DNA of 39,712 nt from Trueperaceae bacterium (GCA_007130355.1 SLSQ01000342.1:1-39712); one strand, 5' to 3'. Positions 18,638 through 27,149 are shown, counted from the stretch's first letter. Program-made: numbers and translations. Notes: a model not told the origin generated them from the letters alone.

Positions 18638-18910
18638 TCAACGGCTCCGAGGGCCGACCCACTCGACCCGGACGGTTCCGGCGTCGATCGCCTCGCGCAG
18701 CTCGGCGTCGCTCGCGGCGTGCAGGCGCGGGAGCTCGGAGAACGCCGCGGCCGCGCCGGCCAGGCCGACGCGCACGGTGATCGCGGCGTCGTCGGAGGTC
18801 CGTCCGATGCGCCAGACCAACGAGGACGCCAGCGCCTCGAGCGACGCGCTCGCGCCCTGCTCCGAGGGGTCCCCCGCGTCGGACGGCGGGTGTTCGTTCC
18901 GGTCGCCCAT
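18638..18910 (-). CDS. Small DUF3248-like protein
   Basis: 90-residue acidic protein with a disordered, charged N-terminus (about 1-25) and a compact core: LEALASSLVWRIGRTSDD, VRVGLAGA, FSELPRLHAASDAELREAI and VRVEWV. The pattern resembles DUF3248 proteins of Deinococcus and Thermus as I remember them; no function is known. The ATG lies 7 bases after a TAGCCT box, so the two-gene mRNA is probably leaderless. It is divergent from the DUF368 gene. Confidence 0.55.
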   Translation of the reverse strand: MGDRNEHPPSDAGDPSEQGASASLEALASSLVWRIGRTSDDAAITVRVGLAGAAAAFSELPRLHAASDAELREAIDAGTVRVEWVGPRSR

Positions 18911-18917
18911 CGGCCGT

Positions 18918-18923
18918 AGGCTA
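18918..18923 (-). promoter_or_regulatory. -10 box TAGCCT, DUF3248-DUF3809 pair
   Basis: The minus-strand TAGCCT ends 7 bases before the ATG at 18910. It is divergent from the DUF368 box at 18975-18980. Confidence 0.6.
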
Positions 18924-18974
18924 CCGCACGCGGGGGCGGGCGTCCGTCGGCCCGAAGGGCGCGGACGACCGTGC

Positions 18975-18980
18975 TACCTT
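18975..18980 (+). promoter_or_regulatory. -10 box TACCTT, DUF368 gene
   Basis: TGC-TACCTT ends 7 bases before the GTG at 18988. This favours GTG 18988 over the in-frame TTG at 18979. Confidence 0.6.
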
Positions 18981-18987
18981 GCGGCCC

Positions 18988-19902
18988 GTGGCGCGCCGTG
19001 CTCCCTCGCCTCCGCCCCGGTTCCGCGCCTTCCTCGCGAACGTCGCGCGGGGCGTGGCCATCGGAGCCTCCGACCTGGTGCCGGGCGTCTCCGGCGGCAC
19101 CATGGCGCTCGTCCTCGGCATCTACCCGCGCCTGATCCTGGCGATCTCCGAACTCACCCGCTCCGGGCCGCGCCGCTCCCTGGCCGCCGGACGCGTCCGC
19201 GAGGCGTGGCTCGCGATCGACGGCGCCTTCCTCGCCTCCCTCGCCATCGGGGTGGCGGTCGCGGTGCTGTCGCTCGCCACGGCGCTCGACCTGCTCCTCG
19301 AACGGCACGCCGAGCTGCTCTACGCCGCGTTCTTCGGGATGATCGTGGTGTCGGCGTGGCTGGTCGCCCTCCAGGTGCCGCGCCGCGGGCGAGCGACCGC
19401 ATGGGCGCTGGTCGGCGCGACCGGGGCGTTCGTGGTCGTCGGCCTCGCCCCGACCTCGACGCCCGACCACCCGCTCGCCTACGTGCTCGCCGGCGCGATC
19501 GGGGTCTCGGCCCTGCTGCTTCCCGGCCTCTCCGGGGCGTTCCTGCTGCTCCTGCTCGGCAAGTACGAGCAGGTCCTGGCGGCGGCGTCGACCCTCGACC
19601 TCTCGGTCCTCTTTCCGTTCGCGGCGGGCCTCGCGGTCGGGGCGCTCGCCTTCGCCCGTGCGATCGGCACGGCCTTGCGGCGCTGGCCGTCCGCCGTGCT
19701 CGGAACGCTCGCGGGGATCCTGGTCGGTTCGTTGCGCCGGGTCTGGCCGTGGCAGGACGCCGATTCGCTCCGCGCCGTGGCACTGGCGCCTCCGTCCCTC
19801 GCGGACGCCGGCCTCGCCCTGGCGCTCGCCGTCGTCGCCGGTGCCGCGGTGGTGGCGCTGCACCGGGCGTCGCGCGGCGGCGACGGTTCATTCCGCTCAT
19901 GA
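18988..19902 (+). CDS. DUF368 membrane protein, undecaprenyl-phosphate translocase family (PopT-like)
   Basis: 304-residue polytopic membrane protein of the DUF368 family. The N-terminal signature ARGVAIGASDLVPGVSGGT and the repeat-like GAIGVSALLLPGLSGAF, separated by about 140 residues, mark two inverted structural repeats. DUF368 proteins have been shown in other bacteria to recycle undecaprenyl phosphate across the cytoplasmic membrane for cell wall synthesis; that role is inferred here by family. About eight hydrophobic segments are visible. The htrA gene follows after 118 bases. Confidence 0.85.
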   Translation: MARRAPSPPPRFRAFLANVARGVAIGASDLVPGVSGGTMALVLGIYPRLILAISELTRSGPRRSLAAGRVREAWLAIDGAFLASLAIGVAVAVLSLATALDLLLERHAELLYAAFFGMIVVSAWLVALQVPRRGRATAWALVGATGAFVVVGLAPTSTPDHPLAYVLAGAIGVSALLLPGLSGAFLLLLLGKYEQVLAAASTLDLSVLFPFAAGLAVGALAFARAIGTALRRWPSAVLGTLAGILVGSLRRVWPWQDADSLRAVALAPPSLADAGLALALAVVAGAAVVALHRASRGGDGSFRS

Positions 19903-20005
19903 GGACCTGACCGTCGTCTCAGCCGAAGTTCGTACGGTGGGAGGACCGTCGGGCGCCCGGCCGTTCCCGGTCGGCTCGCCGACGCATCCCACGCTCGTGC
20001 CCCCT

Positions 20006-20010
20006 GGAGG
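20006..20010 (+). promoter_or_regulatory. Shine-Dalgarno GGAGG, htrA
   Basis: GGAGG lies 10 bases before the ATG at 20021. The 118-base gap behind the DUF368 stop also holds a TACGGT (19933-19938) that could be a -10 box for a leadered transcript; I see no -35 there. Confidence 0.55.
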
Positions 20011-20020
20011 TCGAACCGTC

Positions 20021-21307
20021 ATGTCCCACCGTCGCCGCGAACCCCTCCGTACCGTCCGCCCCCGACCGTGTTCCGCGCGTCCGGCCCCGTTCCTCGTCAC
20101 GATGCTGGCCGCCCTGCTCCTCGGCCTCGGCGCCGCGGTCGCGCAGGCGCCCGACCCGAGTACCGCCCCCGAGGGCCCTTGGCTCGAGGACGAACGCAAC
20201 ACCGTCGAGGTCGTGGAACGCGCCGGTCCGGCGGTGGTGTCGGTGAACGTCAGCGTCGAAGGGCGGATCACGAACCCGTTCGAGGACGTGCCCGAGGACC
20301 AGCTTCCGCCGTTCTTCCGCGAGTTCATGCCCCGCTTCGACCGGCCGCAGGCGCCGCGGCAAGGCTCCGGCAGCGGGTTCGTGGTCGACGACGAGGGCCG
20401 CATCGTCACGAACCACCACGTCGTCGCCCGGGCCCTGGAGGAGCGCAGCACCGACCTCCGCGACGGCGCGGAGATCAGCGTCACCTTCGAGAGCGGCGCG
20501 ACCGCGCCGGTCCGGGTGCTCGGCACGAACGCCCTGTACGACCTCGCGCTGCTCGAGCTGGAACGTCCGGACGAGCTGCCGAGCGCGGTGGTGCCGCTCG
20601 AGATCGGCGCCTACGAACCGACGGTCGGTCAGAAGACGATCGCGATCGGGAACCCGTTCGGCTTCGCCTCGACGGTCACGACCGGCATCGTCTCCGGCAC
20701 CGGGCGCACCCTGCCCGGCGTGGGCGAGGTGAACGTGCCGCTGATCCAGACCGACGCCCCGATCAACCCCGGAAACTCCGGCGGTCCGCTGCTCGACTCG
20801 GCCAGCCGCGTGATCGGCGTGAACACCGCCATCGTGCCGTCGGTCGGCGCGGACGGCCAGCGCGGCTCGCTCGGCATCGGCTTCGCGGTGCCGGCCACCA
20901 CCCTCCACGCCGTGCTCGACGAACTGCGCGAGGGCGGGTACGTCAGCGTCGACACGCGTCCGCGGCTCGGGATCTCGATCCAGAACGTGGCCGCCTACCC
21001 CGCCGAACTGCGGGCACGATTCGGCCTGCCCGACGAGGGCGTCGCCGTCCTCCAGGTCCAGGAGGGCAGCGCCGCCGAGGAGGCCGGACTGCGCGGGAGC
21101 CGCATGGCGGTCCAGCTCGGCGACCGCACCTTGCCGCTGCCGGAGGACGTGATCGTGGCCGCGAACGGCGAGCCGGTCCGCGACTCCGACGCGCTGCAGG
21201 CGACCGTGTTCGCCCTCGGCGCCGGCGACACCGTCACCCTCTCCGTCCTCCGCGACGGCGAAGAGGTCGAGATCGACGTGGTCCTCCGCGTCGTGCCGCA
21301 GGAGTGA
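20021..21307 (+). CDS. Exported HtrA/DegP-like serine protease
   Basis: Trypsin-like protease for quality control of exported proteins. 428 residues: basic N-terminus and hydrophobic signal or anchor (about 23-42, possible cut near AQA43), protease domain with His133 (TNHHVV), Asp174 (YDLALLEL) and Ser253 (GNSGGPLL), and one C-terminal PDZ domain (about 325-425, PRLGISIQNV to VTLSVLRDGEEV). A single PDZ is typical of the DegS/HhoA type. The start ATG has GGAGG 10 bases upstream. Its stop overlaps the patatin start (GTGA). Confidence 0.93.
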   Translation: MSHRRREPLRTVRPRPCSARPAPFLVTMLAALLLGLGAAVAQAPDPSTAPEGPWLEDERNTVEVVERAGPAVVSVNVSVEGRITNPFEDVPEDQLPPFFREFMPRFDRPQAPRQGSGSGFVVDDEGRIVTNHHVVARALEERSTDLRDGAEISVTFESGATAPVRVLGTNALYDLALLELERPDELPSAVVPLEIGAYEPTVGQKTIAIGNPFGFASTVTTGIVSGTGRTLPGVGEVNVPLIQTDAPINPGNSGGPLLDSASRVIGVNTAIVPSVGADGQRGSLGIGFAVPATTLHAVLDELREGGYVSVDTRPRLGISIQNVAAYPAELRARFGLPDEGVAVLQVQEGSAAEEAGLRGSRMAVQLGDRTLPLPEDVIVAANGEPVRDSDALQATVFALGAGDTVTLSVLRDGEEVEIDVVLRVVPQE

Positions 21308-22176
21308 GCGAGAACGATGCGTCCGCCCCGCCGGTCGTGGCGTTGGTCCTCTCCGGCGGGGCGGCGCGAGGCTTCGCGCACGTCGGCGTGCTGCAGGCGC
21401 TCGAGGAGCGCGAGGTGCGGGTCGACGCGATCGCCGGTACCTCGATGGGCGCCATCCTCGGCGCCCTCTACGCGTCGGGGATGGACGCCGGCGAGATCTT
21501 CGACCTCGCCGACCGCGCCAGCTGGCGCGACGTCATCGACCTCAGTCTCGGCTCGGGCGTCCTGAAGGGCGACCGGCTCCACGAGTTCTTGGCCGAGCTG
21601 CTCCCCGACCGGTTCGAGGATCTCGACCGTCCACTCGCGGTCACCACCACCGACGTGGAGCACGGCGAGGAACGGATCCTGATGCGCGGGTCGCTGGTCG
21701 ACGCCGTGCGCGCCTCCGCCTCGTTCCCCGGAGCGTTCGAGCCGGTGACGTGGCACGGCCGCACGCTCGCCGACGGCGGCATCGTGAACAACCTGCCGGT
21801 GGCGGCCGCCGCCCTGCTCGGCGGCGAGTACGTCATCGCCTCCGACGCCACCCCGCCCCGGCGGGCGGCGTACGTCCGCCCCCACGAGGAGGGGCCGTGG
21901 TGGGACCGGATGGTGCGCACGGTGCGGCTCGAACGCCGCAACCCGATGGTCGAGATGCTGCTCCGCAGCTCCGACGTGATGCAGGCGATCCTGACCGACG
22001 TGCAGTACACGATGCATCCCGCCGACCTCCGGATCGTGCTCGATCGGCCCGAGTTCCGCCTCGAGTCGTTCCGGGAGTTCGAACGGATCGTGGCCGCCGG
22101 GCGCGACGCCGCCGAACGCGCGTTCGAGCGGCTCGAGCGGGAACGGCCCGACCGGTTGCCGCCGACCGCGCGGTAG
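21304..22176 (+). CDS. Patatin-like phospholipase
   Basis: 290-residue patatin-family lipid hydrolase with no signal peptide. The motifs are complete: oxyanion-hole SGGAARG (17-23), nucleophile GTSMG with Ser47, and the DGG with Asp157, forming a Ser-Asp dyad. Closest in size to the RssA/YchK group of cytoplasmic or membrane-bound enzymes. The GTG overlaps the htrA stop by 4 bases. Its own stop TAG (22174-22176) is the start of the lepB -10 box. Substrate unknown. Confidence 0.9.
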   Translation: MSENDASAPPVVALVLSGGAARGFAHVGVLQALEEREVRVDAIAGTSMGAILGALYASGMDAGEIFDLADRASWRDVIDLSLGSGVLKGDRLHEFLAELLPDRFEDLDRPLAVTTTDVEHGEERILMRGSLVDAVRASASFPGAFEPVTWHGRTLADGGIVNNLPVAAAALLGGEYVIASDATPPRRAAYVRPHEEGPWWDRMVRTVRLERRNPMVEMLLRSSDVMQAILTDVQYTMHPADLRIVLDRPEFRLESFREFERIVAAGRDAAERAFERLERERPDRLPPTAR

Positions 22177-22179
22177 ACT
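22174..22179 (+). promoter_or_regulatory. -10 box TAGACT, lepB (overlaps patatin stop)
   Basis: TAGACT ends 7 bases before the lepB ATG and begins with the patatin stop codon: the same hexamer, spacing and overlap as at secA. Confidence 0.65.
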
Positions 22180-22186
22180 CCCGTTC

Positions 22187-23149
22187 ATGCCTCGAAACGA
22201 CCGCGCGGCTCAGGCCCGCGATTCCGCAGAGGCCGGACCGAAGGGGTCCGGCCGACCCGTGCAGAGCCGCTTCTGGCGCGAGGTGCGAGGGTACGCCGAA
22301 GCCCTCGTCATCGCGTTCCTGGTGGTCACCTTCGTCTTCAACACCGTCGGCGTGGTCGGCAGCTCGATGCGTCCCACCCTCGACGGTGGCGTCGGCGGGC
22401 AGAGCGTCCTCCGCTCCCTGCTGACCGGCGACCGCGTCTTCATCCCCAAGTACGACACCTGGCTGCGCCGGGCCGGGCTGCTCGGACCGTACGCCCGCGG
22501 CGAGGTGGTCGTGGTGCGCGAGCCGGCCAACGCCCCCACCGCTCAGGAACGCGACCGGCGCCCGTTCTTCATCAAGCGGGTGATCGCCCGGTCCGGCGAC
22601 TCCCTCCGCATCGAGGGCGGCGAGGTGATCGTCAACGGCCACACGATCGACCAGACCTGGCTGACCGAGTCGGGCGAGATCACCCCCGACCGGATCGACT
22701 TCCCGCTGATCTCGCTGCAGGACGGCGAGCTGGCCGGACTGCACGTACGGTTCGCCACCACCCTCGGCGGCACCGCCGTGCCGCAGCTGCCGACCACCGG
22801 CTCGACGCCCCCCGCCGTCGCCCCCGAGGACCCCCGCGCGCAGCTCTACTACGGCACCGTCCTGGACGCGCTCGCGCCGTTGCCGGCCGATCGCCCGGAC
22901 GGCGAAGCGTTCGTGCACGACCTGATCGTGCCCGATGGTACCTACTGGGTCATGGGGGACAACCGGCAGGCCTCCGCCGGCGGCAGCGAGGACTCCCGCT
23001 ACTTCGGGCCGATCGAGGGAATGACGATCGCCGGCCGTGCGACCGCCGTGATCTGGCCGCCCCGCCGCGACGGGGCGTGGAACTGGCGCGGCATGGGCAC
23101 GCCCGACGCCTTCGGCGCCGTGCCGGAGCCGGCCGCCGCCGCGCCCTGA
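22187..23149 (+). CDS. lepB: Signal peptidase I
   Basis: Membrane serine-lysine protease that removes signal peptides from exported proteins. 320 residues: cytoplasmic basic N-terminus, one transmembrane segment (about 38-56), the active-site GSSMRPT with Ser60, general base Lys130 in FFIKRVIARSGD, and GDNRQASGGSEDSR-like box starting near Asp258. The 128 residues between Lys130 and the GDNR box form a large extra domain, comparable with the non-catalytic domain of E. coli LepB rather than the short Gram-positive type. The C-terminus ends in an Ala/Pro-rich tail. Leaderless start behind TAGACT. Confidence 0.96.
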   Translation: MPRNDRAAQARDSAEAGPKGSGRPVQSRFWREVRGYAEALVIAFLVVTFVFNTVGVVGSSMRPTLDGGVGGQSVLRSLLTGDRVFIPKYDTWLRRAGLLGPYARGEVVVVREPANAPTAQERDRRPFFIKRVIARSGDSLRIEGGEVIVNGHTIDQTWLTESGEITPDRIDFPLISLQDGELAGLHVRFATTLGGTAVPQLPTTGSTPPAVAPEDPRAQLYYGTVLDALAPLPADRPDGEAFVHDLIVPDGTYWVMGDNRQASAGGSEDSRYFGPIEGMTIAGRATAVIWPPRRDGAWNWRGMGTPDAFGAVPEPAAAAP

Positions 23150-23158
23150 AGCGGCGGC
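23135..23158. terminator. Hairpin between lepB and the HD gene
   Basis: GCCGCCGC (23135-23142) and GCGGCGGC (23151-23158) pair perfectly with an 8-base loop that contains the lepB stop. The two genes converge here. Confidence 0.45.
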
Positions 23159-23758
23159 TCAGCCGCTCGGCGCCTCGCTCCCGTCCAGGCCGAGCGGCCC
23201 GGCGCGCTCCTGCATCGCCGCCAGCACGAACCCCACGTGCTCCCACAGGTCGACGCCCAACTCCTCCGCGCCGCGCCGTACGTCGTCGCGGGCGACGCCG
23301 CGGGCGAACGCCTTGTCCTTGAACTTCTTCTTGAGGCTCTTGACCGTCTGCTGGGCGATGTTCCGGTCCGGCCGCACCAGCACGGCGGCGGTGATCAGGC
23401 CGGTGATCTCGTCGCAGGCGTAGAGGACCTTGGCGAGCCGGGTCGCGCGCGGCACGCCCGCGAAGTCGGCGTGGCCGAGGATCGCCTCGCAGAGCGGCTC
23501 CGGCCACCCTTCGTCCCGCAGGTGCCGCACGCCGACGAACGGGTGGCCGTCCTCTCCGACGTCCGGGTGCCTCTCGTAGTCGAAGTCGTGCAGGACGGCG
23601 GTCGCCGCCCACAGGTCCTCGTCGGCGTCCGGTTCCTGCCGGGCGTAGGCGACCACCGCCGCTTCGACCGCGAGCATGTGCCGCCGGAGCGCCTCCGACT
23701 CGGTCCACTCGGTCATCTTGGCGTACGCGCGATCGCGCATCGAACGGGTCTCGGGCAT
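23159..23758 (-). CDS. HD-domain phosphohydrolase-like protein
   Basis: 199 residues of the HD superfamily of metal-dependent phosphohydrolases. Metal-ligand pattern: His27 (LRRHMLAVEAAV), the HD pair His57-Asp58 (AVLHDFDYERHP) and a later aspartate in ACDEITGLI. A Lys-rich stretch (VKSLKKKFKDKAFARG) follows. Such small HD proteins usually act on nucleotides or phosphate esters; the substrate is unknown. ATG 23758 lies 5 bases behind TAGCGT; ATG 23740 is a less likely alternative. It shares a 47-base promoter region with pgl. Confidence 0.85.
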   Translation of the reverse strand: MPETRSMRDRAYAKMTEWTESEALRRHMLAVEAAVVAYARQEPDADEDLWAATAVLHDFDYERHPDVGEDGHPFVGVRHLRDEGWPEPLCEAILGHADFAGVPRATRLAKVLYACDEITGLITAAVLVRPDRNIAQQTVKSLKKKFKDKAFARGVARDDVRRGAEELGVDLWEHVGFVLAAMQERAGPLGLDGSEAPSG

Positions 23759-23763
23759 GCGGG

Positions 23764-23769
23764 ACGCTA
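23764..23769 (-). promoter_or_regulatory. -10 box TAGCGT, HD gene
   Basis: Minus-strand TGG-TAGCGT ends 5 bases before the ATG at 23758. Only 24 bases separate it from the pgl box. Confidence 0.5.
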
Positions 23770-23793
23770 CCACGGGCCGGTTCGGCCGCCCGG

Positions 23794-23799
23794 TACGCT
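23794..23799 (+). promoter_or_regulatory. -10 box TACGCT, pgl
   Basis: TACGCT ends 6 bases before the pgl ATG at 23806. It stands back to back with the HD promoter. Confidence 0.55.
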
Positions 23800-23805
23800 G
23801 CCGCC

Positions 23806-24504
23806 ATGGACCGAGCCGACCTCCGCACCGGACCCGACCCGGCCGCCCGCCTCGCGGCCGACGCCGCCGAGCTCCTGCAGGACGTCGCCGCCGAACGGGG
23901 GCGCATCGTGCTGTGCCTGTCGGGCGGTTCGACGCCGCTCCCCGCCTACCGGGCGCTCGCCGAGCGCCGCGATCTGCCGTGGGGGCGCGTCTGGATCGCG
24001 TGGGGGGACGAACGCGACGTTCCGCCCGACCACCCCGACCGCAACGAACGGGCCGCACGCGAAGCGCTTCTCGACCACGTGCCCGTGCCCGAGGATCAGA
24101 TCGTGCCGTGGCCGCACGTGCCCGACGCCGATCCGGAGCGGGTCGCCGAGGCGTACGCGCTCGCCCTGCGGCGGGCGTTCGGGGATCCGGCGCGCGGACC
24201 GCTGTTCGACCTGACGCTGCTCGGGTTGGGCGACGACGCGCACACGGCGAGCCTCTTCCCCGGAACCGGCGCGGCGACGGCGCCCGGTCTCGCCGTGGCG
24301 GTCGGGCGACCGGAGGGACCCGGCCGGCTCTCCCTCACCCCTGCCGGGCTGAACGCCTCCGATCGCGTCTGGTTCCTGATCGAGGGGGAGGGCAAGCGCG
24401 CGGCGCTCGAGGCGACCGTGGCCGGCGGGCCGCCCGACCGCGTCCCGGCCGCCGCCGTGGCGGGGCGGCGCGAGACGCGCGTCTATACCGACCTGGAGCT
24501 CTGA
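23806..24504 (+). CDS. pgl: 6-phosphogluconolactonase
   Basis: Second step of the oxidative pentose phosphate pathway: hydrolyses 6-phosphogluconolactone. 232 residues, the normal length of the DevB/SOL-type enzyme. Motifs: LCLSGGSTP near 37-45, WGDERDVPPDHPDRN, and LGLGDDAHTASLFPG. No zwf or gnd is adjacent, so this is a solitary copy. The start is leaderless-type and there is no ribosome site. Confidence 0.93.
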   Translation: MDRADLRTGPDPAARLAADAAELLQDVAAERGRIVLCLSGGSTPLPAYRALAERRDLPWGRVWIAWGDERDVPPDHPDRNERAAREALLDHVPVPEDQIVPWPHVPDADPERVAEAYALALRRAFGDPARGPLFDLTLLGLGDDAHTASLFPGTGAATAPGLAVAVGRPEGPGRLSLTPAGLNASDRVWFLIEGEGKRAALEATVAGGPPDRVPAAAVAGRRETRVYTDLEL

Positions 24505-24510
24505 CCGAGG

Positions 24511-24533
24511 GGACGCCCGTCGTTCAGGCGTCC
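24511..24533. terminator. Hairpin between pgl and glucan phosphorylase
   Basis: GGACGCC (24511-24517) and GGCGTCC (24527-24533) with a 9-base loop that contains the phosphorylase stop codon. Convergent genes. Confidence 0.45.
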
Positions 24534-27091
24534 TCCGCCGCTTCCGCCCAGACGACGGCGGCGCCGTCGGCCAAGGTCAGCTCGGCCGCCGCGGGCGGCA
24601 CCGTCACGGCGCGTACGGCGAACGCCCGCGCTCCGGGCGTCGCGACGCGGAACCGTCCGGCGTAGGCGACCCCGCCGTCCGGGACCGGCTCGCCGGTCGG
24701 TTCGAGCGGCACGACCACCCGGTCGCGGTCGAGCGCTCCCTCCTCCGGTCCGTGCACCACCTCGACCCGCCAGTCGAGGTCGGAGGCGGCGCCGGGGCGC
24801 AGGACGCAGCGGACCTCGATCTCCTGGTCGGTACGGAGGTGGGCGCCGGACGGGGGCGTCGTCGCCACGAGGCGCGCCTTCGAGGCGCAGCGCGCGACCT
24901 CCTCGCGCCAGGCGACCACCGTGCGGGCGAGGGCGTGCGCGTCGGCGGCGAACCGTTCGGCCCGTTCGGCGGCCGGCAGGTAGGCGCCCTCGACGTAGTC
25001 GCGCACCATCCGCTGGGCGTTGAAGCGGGGGGTCACGCTGGCGATCGCGGCCGCCGACCGACGCATCCACTCGCGGGGCACGTCGTGCGCGTCGCGGTCG
25101 TAGTAGAGCGGCACGACCTCGTGCTCGAGCAAGGCGTAGAGCGCTTCGGCGTCGGCCGCGTCGGTCCGGTCCGGATCGTGGAACGGATCGCCGTTCCGGA
25201 TCGCCCAGCCGTTCACCCCGTCGTACCCCTCCGGCCACCAGCCGTCCAGGATCGACAGGTTCAGAACCCCGTTCATCGCCGCCTTCTGGCCGGAGGTGCC
25301 GGACGCCTCGAGCGGTCGGCGCGGGTTGTTGAGCCAGACGTCGACGCCGCGCGTCAGGGCGCGACCGACCGCCATGTCGTAATCCTCGGCGAACAGGATC
25401 CGTCCCTCGAAGCGCGGGTCGCGCGCGAAGGCGTCGATGGTGCGGATCAGCTCCTGACCCCGCTCGTCGGCAGGGTGGGCCTTGCCGGCGAAGACGAGCT
25501 GCACCGGCCGCTCCTCGGAGGCGAGGATCCGTTCGAGCCGGTCCAGATCGCGGAAGATCAGCGTGGCCCGCTTGTAGGTGGCGAAGCGGCGCGCGAAGCC
25601 GATCGTGAGCCGATCGGCGTCGAAGAGCGTGTCGCTGCCCGCCTGCCGGGCGGGGCTCGCCTCCTGCCGGGCGCGTTGCGCCCGGACGCGCCGGCGCAGG
25701 GTGCGGAGCGAGCGGGCCTTGAGCTCGCGCCGTACCTCCCACAGCCGCGCCGGGTCGAGCTCGCGGACCGGTTCGAACGCGGCGGCGTCGGTCAGGTCGT
25801 GGCGCCAGTCGTCGGGCAGGTGCGCGTCGAGCAGCGCCCCGATCTCCTCCGCCTGCCAGGTGGCGGCGTGCACGCCGTTCGTGACGTGTCCGATCGGGAC
25901 CTCCTCGACGCCGAGGTCCGGCCACAGGTCGCGCCAGATCCGGCGGCTGGTCTCGCCGTGCAGCTCGGCGACGCCGTTGCGGCGCGAGGCGTTGCGGAGC
26001 GCCAGCGCCGGCATGCTGAACACCGGACCCCAGCCGTGGTCGGCGACGCCCAGGCCGTGGAACCGGTTCCGGTCCAGGCCCAGCCGCTCCGGCCAGCCGG
26101 GGAACGCCTGATCGATCAGGTCGAACGGGAAGGCGTCGTTGCCGGCGGTGACCGGCGTGTGCACCGTGAACACGGTTCCCGCCGCGACCGTCTCGCGCGC
26201 CACGTCGAACGGAACGCCCTCCGCGACGAGCTCACGGCACCGCTCCAGCACCGAGAAGGCGCTATGGCCCTCGTTCAGGTGCCAGGCGTCCGGGTGCACG
26301 TCGAGCGCACGGAGCATGCGGACCCCGCCGATGCCGAGCACCATCTCCTGCGCCACCCGCGTCCGTTGGTCGCCGCCGTAGAGCCGGCGGGTCCAGGCGC
26401 GGACCTCCTCCTCGTTGCCGTCGTGGTCGAGGTCGAGGAGCACGGCACGGACCCGGCCCACGTCGGCGGTGTAGGCGCGCACCCGGACGGTGCGGCCGAA
26501 CGCCTCGACCGGGACCTCGAGCGGCGTGCCGTCCGCCGTGGTCGCGACCGTCAGCGGCAGGTCGTTCGGATCGGACCGGCGGTAGACCGCCTCCTGACTG
26601 CCGTCCTCGGCGATGCGCTGATGGAAGTAGCCCTCCGGGTACCAGAGCCCGACCGCGATCAGCGGCACGCCCAGGTCGGAGGCGGCCTTGGTGTGGTCGC
26701 CGGCGAGGATCCCGAGACCGCCGGAGTACTGCGGCAACGACTCGTGCCAACCGTACTCGGCGCAGAAGTAGGCGATCACCGCGTCGCGGCCGACGGCGCG
26801 GTCGTACCAACGCTCGGGCGCGAGCTCGTCGCGCAGCGCCCGTTCCGCACGTTCGGCCGCGGCGACGAAGGCGTCGTCGGCCGCGGCCTCGGCCAGGCGC
26901 TCGGGCGCGGCGCTGCGCAGCGTCCGGACCGGATTGTGTCCGGACCGCTCCCAGGCGTCCGGATCGAGGCGCCGGAACAGGCTGCGCGCCTCCTGGGACC
27001 ACGTCCAGGCGAGGTTCCTGGAGAGGCGTTCGAGGGGGGCGAGCTCGTTCGGCAGGGTCGGTTCGACGGTCCAACGACCTAGGATGCGCAC
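24524..27091 (-). CDS. glgP: Alpha-glucan phosphorylase (DUF3417 type)
   Basis: PLP enzyme releasing glucose-1-phosphate from glycogen or maltodextrin. 855 residues of the shorter, DUF3417-containing class: N-terminal region LERLSRNLAWTWSQEARSL, active-site AEYGWHESLPQYSGGLG and HLNEGHSAF, VGLWYPEGYF, and the PLP lysine Lys603 in SGTSGQKAAMNG. A C-terminal beta-rich extension follows. GTG 27091 is chosen because GGAG lies 6 bases in front; TTG 27103 has no ribosome site. A TACGAT box at 27150-27155 may be the -10, giving a leader of about 50 bases. Confidence 0.93.
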   Translation of the reverse strand: MRILGRWTVEPTLPNELAPLERLSRNLAWTWSQEARSLFRRLDPDAWERSGHNPVRTLRSAAPERLAEAAADDAFVAAAERAERALRDELAPERWYDRAVGRDAVIAYFCAEYGWHESLPQYSGGLGILAGDHTKAASDLGVPLIAVGLWYPEGYFHQRIAEDGSQEAVYRRSDPNDLPLTVATTADGTPLEVPVEAFGRTVRVRAYTADVGRVRAVLLDLDHDGNEEEVRAWTRRLYGGDQRTRVAQEMVLGIGGVRMLRALDVHPDAWHLNEGHSAFSVLERCRELVAEGVPFDVARETVAAGTVFTVHTPVTAGNDAFPFDLIDQAFPGWPERLGLDRNRFHGLGVADHGWGPVFSMPALALRNASRRNGVAELHGETSRRIWRDLWPDLGVEEVPIGHVTNGVHAATWQAEEIGALLDAHLPDDWRHDLTDAAAFEPVRELDPARLWEVRRELKARSLRTLRRRVRAQRARQEASPARQAGSDTLFDADRLTIGFARRFATYKRATLIFRDLDRLERILASEERPVQLVFAGKAHPADERGQELIRTIDAFARDPRFEGRILFAEDYDMAVGRALTRGVDVWLNNPRRPLEASGTSGQKAAMNGVLNLSILDGWWPEGYDGVNGWAIRNGDPFHDPDRTDAADAEALYALLEHEVVPLYYDRDAHDVPREWMRRSAAAIASVTPRFNAQRMVRDYVEGAYLPAAERAERFAADAHALARTVVAWREEVARCASKARLVATTPPSGAHLRTDQEIEVRCVLRPGAASDLDWRVEVVHGPEEGALDRDRVVVPLEPTGEPVPDGGVAYAGRFRVATPGARAFAVRAVTVPPAAAELTLADGAAVVWAEAAEDA

Positions 27092-27149
27092 GGTGTACTC
27101 CAAGCTGCGGGGGAACCTGGTCGCGACGGTGGCGCGACCCGCGGGGCGG

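Noticed and set aside
19903..20020. Riboswitch or small RNA in the gap before htrA.
   Set aside because: Only a weak TACGGT and a Shine-Dalgarno are visible; no conserved structure I recognise.
22574..22960. The long segment between the Lys and GDNR boxes of LepB as an unusual insertion.
   Set aside because: It is similar in size to domain II of E. coli signal peptidase I, so it is normal family variation.
27101..27103. TTG 27103 as the glucan phosphorylase start.
   Set aside because: It lacks a Shine-Dalgarno, while GTG 27091 has GGAG 6 bases upstream and begins nearer to the conserved region.
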